A stretch of DNA of 6,618 nucleotides from Cryomorphaceae bacterium. Lineage in GTDB: Bacteria; Bacteroidota; Bacteroidia; Flavobacteriales; Schleiferiaceae. Location of the stretch: NCBI GenBank assembly GCA_003445735.1, contig DMCR01000152.1, forward strand, positions 1 to 6,618. The letters run 5' to 3'. Below the pieces are notes generated by a model. It was given only the letters and a program-made list of their open reading frames with translations. It was not told where the DNA came from and did no database searches. Made by a program: the position numbers and the translations under genes. Position 1 is the first letter of the stretch; each line of letters opens with the position of its first letter. Below are positions 1 through 4,659 of this stretch, one piece after another.

Positions 1-251
1 ACTAATCCGCTATCACCAACTGAAAAACTAAAAATCGAGCTTCGGTTGAACTTCTTAAAGCGAGTACTAGGTCTAATGAATCCGTCAAGCATTTCGTATA
101 CTCCTGAACCCTGGGTTCCTAAATACAACCGGTCGCCATCGTACGCGGCACAAATGACCGGATCTGCAGGAAAGCCCTGAGCACGGCCGAGATCCTGCGC
201 CTGCAATGCAGAAACAAGAAAAAGCAACAAAATCCTCGGAAACCATTTCAT
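1..251 (-). CDS. Secreted beta-propeller-like protein, N-terminal fragment
   Basis: The reading frame is open from an ATG at 251-249 to the left edge of the window (83 codons plus two bases), so only the N-terminus is visible. It begins MKWFPRILLLFLVSALQAQD: two basic residues, a hydrophobic core of about 12 residues, and a probable signal peptidase site near ALQA/QD. The mature part contains DRLYLGTQGSGVYEM at about residues 44-58, which resembles the LWIGT..GL.. core of two-component-regulator propeller repeats, and then SSIFSFSVGDSGLV, which looks like the lead-in to a second repeat. This suggests a periplasmic or outer-surface beta-propeller, possibly the sensor region of a hybrid histidine kinase or of a membrane-bound regulator. 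With only one repeat visible the output domain is unknown. The gene diverges from the FKBP lipoprotein gene with 41 bases between the start codons. The gene call is fairly sure; the family call is tentative. Confidence 0.72.
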   Translation of the reverse strand, partial: MKWFPRILLLFLVSALQAQDLGRAQGFPADPVICAAYDGDRLYLGTQGSGVYEMLDGFIRPSTRFKKFNRSSIFSFSVGDSGL

Positions 252-255
252 AACA

Positions 256-263
256 CAATGTTA
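256..263 (-). promoter_or_regulatory. Candidate -7 box for the left-edge gene (leaderless)
   Basis: On the minus strand the octamer TAACATTG (263 to 256) matches the Bacteroidota -7 consensus TAnnTTTG at all fixed positions but one. It is followed by TGTT and then directly by the ATG at 251. Transcription would begin at or next to the start codon. I see no convincing -33 TTG at the usual distance. Confidence 0.4.
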
Positions 264-280
264 GGGAATCAATTCTTAAT

Positions 281-288
281 TACTTTTG
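281..288 (+). promoter_or_regulatory. Candidate -7 box for the FKBP lipoprotein gene (leaderless)
   Basis: TACTTTTG is a full match to the TAnnTTTG consensus. Four bases (TCCT) separate it from the ATG at 293, so the transcript would start at about the A of the start codon. No clear -33 TTG lies 17-23 bases upstream. The box lies 17 bases from the opposing minus-strand box at 256-263, so the two polymerases would compete for the same DNA. Confidence 0.5.
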
Positions 289-292
289 TCCT

Positions 293-742
293 ATGAAAGG
301 ATTTACAGCCATTGCCCTCGGGGTTATATTATTTGCTTCGTGTACTACCGATGAACAGCGCTTCAACAATGAAATTGCCGAAATCGAAGATTATATTTCC
401 TCGACCGGACTGGATTTTATTGCTACCGGCACAGGATTGTATTACCATATCACACAGGAGGGCAATGTCAACCGCATTCCCGACAGCTCGAACGAGGTGA
501 GCTTTAAGCACATTGGCTATTTGCTCGACAGCACTATTTTCTCCGCTGGCTGGTTCGCTTCAATGCATATGCCGTTACCTCAGCTTGTAACTGGCTTCCA
601 GCAAGGCCTTCAAGTCTTGGGCGAAGGCGGACGCGGTGTGATAGTTTTTCCATCGGAGCTAGGCTACGGCAAACAAGGTGCAGGCACTGTACCGAGCTAC
701 AGCCCCATCGCTTTCCAAGTAGAGCTTGTCAACTACTACTAG
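293..742 (+). CDS. FKBP-type peptidyl-prolyl isomerase lipoprotein, atypical active site
   Basis: This 149-residue protein starts with a lipoprotein signal (MKGFTAIALGVILFASC): Cys17 follows a good lipobox (FAS-C), so it is probably anchored in the envelope facing the periplasm. The lipobox fixes the ATG at 293. A short charged helix (about 20-40) leads into one FKBP domain from about residue 66 to the end: VSFKHIGYLLDSTIF, a central QLVTGFQQGLQVLGEGGRG, FPSELGYGKQGAG, and the closing strand AFQVELVNYY. FKBPs catalyse cis-trans isomerisation of X-Pro bonds or act as chaperones. Compared with FKBP12, Tyr26 appears to be His73, Asp37 is Ser84 and Trp59 is Phe102, while Tyr82 (Tyr125) and Phe99 (Phe141) are kept. 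Isomerase activity may therefore be weak. It is shorter than GldI-type motility FKBPs, and I do not claim a gliding role. It converges on aroA, 32 bases apart. Confidence 0.88.
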   Translation: MKGFTAIALGVILFASCTTDEQRFNNEIAEIEDYISSTGLDFIATGTGLYYHITQEGNVNRIPDSSNEVSFKHIGYLLDSTIFSAGWFASMHMPLPQLVTGFQQGLQVLGEGGRGVIVFPSELGYGKQGAGTVPSYSPIAFQVELVNYY

Positions 743-774
743 GGTAACTTTTATATTTCCATATTTTCTGGGAT
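743..774. other. Short convergent gap between the FKBP gene and aroA
   Basis: These 32 bases lie between two convergent stop codons. The stretch is AT-rich with runs of T (CTTTTATATTTCCATATTTTC), but I can find no stem before the T-runs on either strand. No intrinsic terminator can be supported, and termination of both transcripts here is unexplained. Confidence 0.5.
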
Positions 775-1986
775 TTACGAGAATTGACCCCAGTGCTTCC
801 AAAAATCCGGATAACTCTTGGCCACTACTTCCGGGTGCTCGATGGACAGGGGCATGAGCATGGAAAGCGGGGCGAGTGACATGGCGACGCGGTGATCTTC
901 ACGGGAACTTCGTGGGCCAAGAGCGGCCAATTTTTCTGGGTAAGCAGTGCAGGCGAGGCTGTGGTCGGTGGCTTTGATAGGGATGCCCAATGCTTCTGCG
1001 AGGTCCACCAAGTCTTGCAATCGATCACATTCCTTGTTCGGCAATGTGGAGAGTCCAAAGATTTCAAAGGGCTGGCGTAGGGCAAAGCAGGTGGTGATCA
1101 GCGCTTGGGCAAGGTCCGGGCATTGCTCGAGGTTGTAGACTAGTTTGCCGTAAGCCAGGGTACTTTTTTTGGTGAGTTGGAGACCATCCGAGGTGAAAGT
1201 ATGTGCTACGCCGAGCGGTTCGAAGTAGTCTAGGACTTTGCGGTCGCCTTGGAGACTGTGGGGTTCTAGGCCGGGGAAGAAAAGTGATGCGGAGTTGGAT
1301 AAGGCGACGGCCTCGCACCAGAAAGCCAGGGCGGACCAGTCGCGTTCAAGCGTAATTTCACGTGGGGTCGTGGCGGTGTAGGACGCAATGGTAGCGCTGT
1401 TTTCGTCTAAGGTAATGTCGAAGCCTAATTCCTTCATCATCGCCACGGTCATTTCCACATAACTGTGCGAAGGAAAGGATTCCCAGCTCAGCGACAGGCC
1501 GTTGGGTAGTGCGGGACCGATGAGCATGAGGGCGGTTAGGAATTGGGAACTTTTTATGGTTCCGAGGGCTAATGAAGAACAGGTGATTGAGGCCCCGCAG
1601 ATGCGTAGCGGCGGATACTGGTCCTTTCCTTCGTATGTAATATCTGCCCCGAGAGCAATTAGCGCGTCGACCAGTTCAGCGATGGGTCTGCTATTTAGGG
1701 CATCGGTGCCGCTAAGGACCTTGAGGGCATGGGGTTGTATGGCCCAGTAGGCCGTCGCGAAGCGCAAGGTGGTACCGCCGGCGCCAACGTGGAGGTGGTA
1801 CTGATCGGAAGATAAGGCTTGGGCGAGGTAGTACGAATCTTCGGCTTCCGGAATGGTATTCAAGGTGAGATGCGGGTATAGGGCGGCGAGGATTTGGGCC
1901 CTGTTCGCCAAGCTTTTGCTTAGCGGTAAATCAACGGTGCCTTCTAAGGTACCGGAATGCTTTGGAAGTTTGAGTAGCCCGTCCAT
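775..1986 (-). CDS. aroA: 3-phosphoshikimate 1-carboxyvinyltransferase (EPSP synthase)
   Basis: AroA joins phosphoenolpyruvate to shikimate-3-phosphate to give EPSP, the sixth step of the shikimate pathway, in the cytoplasm. The 403-residue length fits the shorter Bacteroidota enzymes. Motifs in order: LPLSKSLANR (residues 20-29, PEP/S3P-binding Lys24), VGAGGTTLRF (67-76, the glyphosate/PEP loop), SSQF (146-149), DWS (216-218), CPDL with catalytic Asp291, NKECDR (Glu319, Arg322), DHRVAM (His365, Arg366) and KSYPDF (Lys390). All the usual charged active-site residues are present. Two motif positions differ from the textbook form: LPGSKS reads LPLSKS and KESDR reads KECDR. The ATG at 1986 is preferred over an in-frame ATG at 2043, because it gives a normal N-terminus and overlaps the aroB stop by one base (TAATG), implying translational coupling in an aroB-aroA operon. 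Confidence 0.97.
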   Translation of the reverse strand: MDGLLKLPKHSGTLEGTVDLPLSKSLANRAQILAALYPHLTLNTIPEAEDSYYLAQALSSDQYHLHVGAGGTTLRFATAYWAIQPHALKVLSGTDALNSRPIAELVDALIALGADITYEGKDQYPPLRICGASITCSSLALGTIKSSQFLTALMLIGPALPNGLSLSWESFPSHSYVEMTVAMMKELGFDITLDENSATIASYTATTPREITLERDWSALAFWCEAVALSNSASLFFPGLEPHSLQGDRKVLDYFEPLGVAHTFTSDGLQLTKKSTLAYGKLVYNLEQCPDLAQALITTCFALRQPFEIFGLSTLPNKECDRLQDLVDLAEALGIPIKATDHSLACTAYPEKLAALGPRSSREDHRVAMSLAPLSMLMPLSIEHPEVVAKSYPDFWKHWGQFS

Positions 1987-3002
1987 TAGAGGGAATTCAG
2001 GTGTTGGATAGCAGCACAGAATTGATCCTCGGAAATGGGGCAATCGAAGGTAGGATTACCGATATTTTCAAGCAGTACAAAGCGCACTTGCCCTTCGACA
2101 TTTTTCTTATCGGCTTGCATCAGCATCCAAAGGTCATCGAACGTATCCTCGTCCACCTTGATCCACGGGTAGCTTTGGCCTAAAGCTTTAAGGGCATCGT
2201 GTTGCTCGCTTAGATAAAGCGCCACGTGAAGGCCTTGAATAACCGCCGAACCGTGACTGACAGGGCTGTGTTGGGCGCACCAAGATTCCCAAGCATGGCC
2301 GAATGTATGGCCAAGATTGAGGACCTTCCGTAGGCCATTTTCTTTAAAATCAGATTGAACGATGGCCAGCTTAGTATCCACGCTTTGTTTGAGATGTACG
2401 TCGTTCAGGGTTTGATGCGTCAATTTTAGTACCTGGGGCCAATTGTGCCCTGATAACAAGCTGTGCTTTATCATCTCGCCATGACCGCTGCGCCACTCCT
2501 CTTCCGGCAAGGTACCCAAAAAGGCATCATCGATTAATACGAGCTCGGCGCCGGTGAAGGTGCCTACTTGGTTTTTAATACCTTCATGGTTGATTCCCGT
2601 CTTCCCTCCTAAGCTTGCATCGACCATGGCGAGCAGCGAGGTGGGCACGTTGATAAAGGAAATGCCACGTTTGAAGGTACTAGCCACAAAACCTCCGAGG
2701 TCAAGGACGACCCCTCCCCCTACATTGATGATCAGACTATTTCGGTCGGCGCCATATTCCAGCAACACGGACCATAGTCCAGCGGCCACTTCGATGGATT
2801 TACTTCCCTCGCCAGGTTCGACTTCCAGGATTTCGAAATTACCATCGAGATGAGATAATTGGCCCACAAAACCTGGCAAACAAACACTGGTATTCGAGTC
2901 CACCATCAGGAACGTTTTCGACGGGCGCTGGATCTTGAGATAAGCATCTAATGCTGCATATCCAGAAGCTGAATAAACCGGTCCTGTTCCTTGCTGTTTC
3001 AC
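1986..3002 (-). CDS. aroB: 3-dehydroquinate synthase
   Basis: AroB converts DAHP to 3-dehydroquinate, the second shikimate-pathway step, using bound NAD and a divalent metal. Motifs in the 338-residue product: GGGVVLDLGGFVAS (residues 95-108, NAD site), VPTSLLAMVDASLGGKTGINH (119-139), GHGEMIKH (metal ligand Glu176, Lys179), LNLGHTFGHAWE (His232 as metal ligand, His236), VSHGSAVIQG (His250, third metal ligand) and ADKKN (297-301). All three expected metal ligands are present. I place the start at a GTG at 3002-3000: it gives VKQQGTGPVYSASGYAAL, an N-terminus like other members of this family, whereas the in-frame ATG at 3113 would add 37 residues lying inside the ProDH gene. The next in-frame ATG would remove about 32 residues. 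The gene is the first of the aroB-aroA pair and diverges from ProDH. Confidence 0.96.
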   Translation of the reverse strand: MKQQGTGPVYSASGYAALDAYLKIQRPSKTFLMVDSNTSVCLPGFVGQLSHLDGNFEILEVEPGEGSKSIEVAAGLWSVLLEYGADRNSLIINVGGGVVLDLGGFVASTFKRGISFINVPTSLLAMVDASLGGKTGINHEGIKNQVGTFTGAELVLIDDAFLGTLPEEEWRSGHGEMIKHSLLSGHNWPQVLKLTHQTLNDVHLKQSVDTKLAIVQSDFKENGLRKVLNLGHTFGHAWESWCAQHSPVSHGSAVIQGLHVALYLSEQHDALKALGQSYPWIKVDEDTFDDLWMLMQADKKNVEGQVRFVLLENIGNPTFDCPISEDQFCAAIQHLNSL

Positions 3003-3006
3003 GTAA

Positions 3007-3014
3007 CAAAAGTA
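3007..3014 (-). promoter_or_regulatory. Candidate -7 box for aroB-aroA (leaderless, GTG start)
   Basis: On the minus strand TACTTTTG (3014 to 3007) matches TAnnTTTG fully and is the same octamer as the one before the FKBP gene. Four bases (TTAC) separate it from the GTG start at 3002, so the mRNA would be leaderless or nearly so. The nearest upstream TTG is about 25 bases away, slightly farther than the usual -33 spacing. The position of the box also supports choosing GTG 3002 as the aroB start. Confidence 0.5.
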
Positions 3015-3026
3015 CGATTTGAAACC

Positions 3027-3034
3027 TATATTTG
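3027..3034 (+). promoter_or_regulatory. Candidate -7 box for proline dehydrogenase
   Basis: TATATTTG is a full match to TAnnTTTG and lies 19 bases before the ProDH ATG at 3054, predicting a short leader of roughly 12-16 bases. No clear -33 TTG is seen at 17-23 bases upstream. Only 12 bases separate this box from the opposing aroB box at 3007-3014, so the two divergent promoters overlap and could exclude one another. A weak AGG just before the ATG is the only ribosome-binding-like sequence. Confidence 0.48.
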
Positions 3035-3053
3035 GAGTCCAATTAACAGGCAG

Positions 3054-4220
3054 ATGATTGACTTCACCAATACAGAGGTGGCATTCGGTATGAAAACCAA
3101 TGCTGACCTGCAACAGAGTCGACTGTTGTTCGCTACCCTGAGTTCTCCCGGGGTGGTCGGTGCGCTTAAAAATGTGATCCTTGCTGCCTTAGCCATGCGT
3201 TTACCCATTAAAAGTATCGTCAAGGCCACGGTATTCCGCCAATTTTGTGGCGGCGAGACCATCGAAGAATGTCAACATCAGATTGATCGCTTGGCCGAGG
3301 GTCAGGTCGGTGCCATCTTAGATTATAGCGTGGAGGGCAAGGCCGAGGAATCCGACTTTGACCGCACCCTGCGGACTACCATTCGTACCATGGAGTTTGC
3401 GGTGGCCAATGCAGACGTGCCCTTTAGCGTGTTTAAACCCACAGGATTAGGCAGCATTGATATCTATGAAAAGGTCAGTCTTGAGCAGTCGCTCAGCGAA
3501 AAAGAGGCGGCAGCTTGGGAGCGCACGAAGACCCGTTACCACGAGATATTTGCTAAAGCAAATGAGCTTGGTGTGCCAGTGATGGTCGATGCAGAAGAAA
3601 GCTGGATTCAGCCAGCCGTTGATGAGCTGGTCATACATTACATGAAACAATACAATAGCCAGCGCGCCTTGATCTACAACACGGCCCAGCTCTACCGTCA
3701 CGACCGCTTTCAGCAGTTGAAAGACGCACTAGCCTTGGCCCAAAAAGAAGAGTTCATCTATGGCGTAAAGATTGTTCGCGGCGCCTATATGGAAAAGGAG
3801 CGCGAGCGTGCGGCGAGGAAGGGTTATGCTGATCCTATTCAGCCCAATAAATCCGCGACCGATAGAGATTACAACGCCTCAGTGGATTTAATCTTGAGCA
3901 ACCTCGATCATATGGCTGTGGTGTTCGGAACGCATAATGAGAATAGCGTCAAATTAGCTGCTGAGAAAATGGCATCTCTGAACCTACTTCCCGGTGATCC
4001 ACGAGTTTTTGTAGCGCAACTCTTCGGTATGAGTGACCACATTAGCTTCAATGCAGCCGCACACGGGATGAATGTCGCCAAATACCTGCCCTTCGGGCCG
4101 CTCAAAGACGTGCTTCCCTACCTGTTCCGTCGTGCCGAGGAAAATACCTCAGTAGAAGGACAGACTGGACGTGAATTATCACTGATTCAAGAAGAGGTCA
4201 AGCGCAGAAAGCGCGGTTAA
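3054..4220 (+). CDS. Proline dehydrogenase (monofunctional, FAD-dependent)
   Basis: This 388-residue enzyme oxidises L-proline to pyrroline-5-carboxylate, passing electrons through FAD to the respiratory quinone pool. It has the proline dehydrogenase barrel without the P5C dehydrogenase half of PutA. Motifs in order: GGETIEE near 67-72, FKPTGL (Lys128), VMVDAEES (Asp179, Glu181), YNTAQLYRHD (Gln212), VKIVRGAYMEKER (Lys239, Arg242), FGTHNENS (His294), AQLFGMSD (322-328), KYLPFG (Tyr344) and LFRRAEENTS, whose Arg359-Arg360 pair binds the proline carboxylate. All core residues known from the PutA PRODH domain have counterparts. The ATG at 3054 is chosen because MIDFTNTEVAFGMKT is the expected N-terminus and it follows a -7 box; the longer frame from 2991 would run into aroB. 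No P5C dehydrogenase gene is in the window. Its stop codon interlocks with that of the next gene. Confidence 0.95.
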   Translation: MIDFTNTEVAFGMKTNADLQQSRLLFATLSSPGVVGALKNVILAALAMRLPIKSIVKATVFRQFCGGETIEECQHQIDRLAEGQVGAILDYSVEGKAEESDFDRTLRTTIRTMEFAVANADVPFSVFKPTGLGSIDIYEKVSLEQSLSEKEAAAWERTKTRYHEIFAKANELGVPVMVDAEESWIQPAVDELVIHYMKQYNSQRALIYNTAQLYRHDRFQQLKDALALAQKEEFIYGVKIVRGAYMEKERERAARKGYADPIQPNKSATDRDYNASVDLILSNLDHMAVVFGTHNENSVKLAAEKMASLNLLPGDPRVFVAQLFGMSDHISFNAAAHGMNVAKYLPFGPLKDVLPYLFRRAEENTSVEGQTGRELSLIQEEVKRRKRG

Positions 4221-4588
4221 TCCCCGTATTTTTCGACAGCAAGGACTCGGACCGTATCTCCACAATTTTCCAAGCGAATCAAATATGGGTAGCTCTCGTG
4301 GCTGTAGAAAAGCACATATTCCCCGCACGGTTCTTTACGCGGATCGCTCTCACCAAACTTGATTTTCCCATCGACTACTGCATGGTAATACAGGCTGTCT
4401 TTACTTAGGTCCAATTCTGGCTGCGCCAACGACGTACTATCAATCACCTTCGTGCGGAAGATCTTCTTCACCCTAGCCTGTGGAGCATAGGCGTAATCTA
4501 GATCGCGTTCGCCGAAGAACACCTTGACCAAGGCAACTCCAAGGCCGATGCCGATGATGTAGAATAAAAGTCGTCGTAAAAATGCCAT
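4217..4588 (-). CDS. Small membrane-anchored protein of unknown function
   Basis: This 123-residue protein has an N-terminal hydrophobic segment at about residues 8-25 (FYIIGIGLGVALVKVFF) preceded by two arginines. That suggests one membrane helix with a short cytoplasmic start and about 95 residues outside the cytoplasm. The soluble part carries YAPQARVKKIF (about 34-44), DGKIKFGESDPRKEPCGEY (about 73-91) and RLENCGDTVRVL (about 105-116). Two cysteines, 88 and 109, could form a disulphide. From memory the pattern (pxARVxK..., xGxIxFxxSdxxxxPCxxY, ENCxxxxxV) matches a short Bacteroidota family often found beside alanine and proline dehydrogenase genes and sometimes labelled DUF4258; I cannot verify that name here. 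No catalytic motif is visible and no function is proposed. It has its own candidate promoter and a leader of about 30 bases, and lies downstream of ald. Confidence 0.82.
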   Translation of the reverse strand: MAFLRRLLFYIIGIGLGVALVKVFFGERDLDYAYAPQARVKKIFRTKVIDSTSLAQPELDLSKDSLYYHAVVDGKIKFGESDPRKEPCGEYVLFYSHESYPYLIRLENCGDTVRVLAVEKYGD

Positions 4589-4601
4589 CTGAATGAGTTT
4601 T

Positions 4602-4613
4602 GCCGTGGACGGC
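4602..4613. repeat. Small perfect inverted repeat in a 5' leader
   Basis: GCCGTGGACGGC has five-base arms (GCCGT/ACGGC) around two central bases. It falls inside the predicted leader of the small membrane protein gene, 13 bases before that gene's ATG. As RNA it could form a small GC-rich hairpin. No T-run follows in the ald direction, so it is not an intrinsic terminator. It may be chance or a modest translational element. Confidence 0.3.
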
Positions 4614-4622
4614 TGTTAGGGG

Positions 4623-4644
4623 AGGCAAAGGTAAATCCTTGCCT
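4623..4644. repeat. Imperfect stem-loop just after the ald stop codon
   Basis: AGGCAAAGG (4623-4631) pairs with CCTTGCCT (4637-4644): eight base pairs, one bulged A and a five-base loop. In the ald transcript it starts directly after the UAA stop. There is no U-run behind it, so it is not a standard intrinsic terminator, but it could stabilise the ald 3' end or slow polymerase. It overlaps the -7 box of the downstream gene. Confidence 0.4.
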
Positions 4645-4659
4645 TTATAATGCCCCAAA
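4626..4659 (-). promoter_or_regulatory. Candidate promoter (-33 and -7) for the small membrane protein gene
   Basis: On the minus strand TTTG (4659-4656), a 22-base spacer and TACCTTTG (4633-4626) match the Bacteroidota TTG / TAnnTTTG promoter with acceptable spacing. This is the only site in the window with both elements recognisable. The -33 part lies inside the last codons of ald. Transcription would start near 4621, leaving a leader of about 30 bases before the ATG at 4588, so the gene can be expressed apart from the porX-tsaE-ald group. Confidence 0.5.

Noticed and set aside
743..774. A bidirectional terminator between the FKBP gene and aroA
   Set aside because: The T-rich stretch has no stem on either strand.
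825..1750. Alternative-frame and plus-strand open frames across aroA
   Set aside because: EPSP synthase motifs run through the whole region in one frame. The others have low-complexity, unrecognisable products.
1987..2043. A longer AroA starting at the ATG at 2043
   Set aside because: The extra 19 residues lie inside the conserved aroB reading frame. ATG 1986 gives a normal N-terminus and a TAATG junction.
2170..2177. TAGCTTTG on the plus strand as a promoter
   Set aside because: It matches TAnnTTTG but lies deep in aroB, antisense, with no gene downstream on that strand. It shows that chance matches to this short motif do occur.
2991..3053. A longer ProDH starting at 2991
   Set aside because: The extra residues overlap the aroB start and the promoter region. 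The product from 3054 begins as expected for the family.
3003..3113. A 37-residue N-terminal extension of AroB from the ATG at 3113
   Set aside because: It would overlap the ProDH coding start and both divergent -7 boxes, and its sequence does not resemble the AroB N-terminus. GTG at 3002 fits the family and the promoter.
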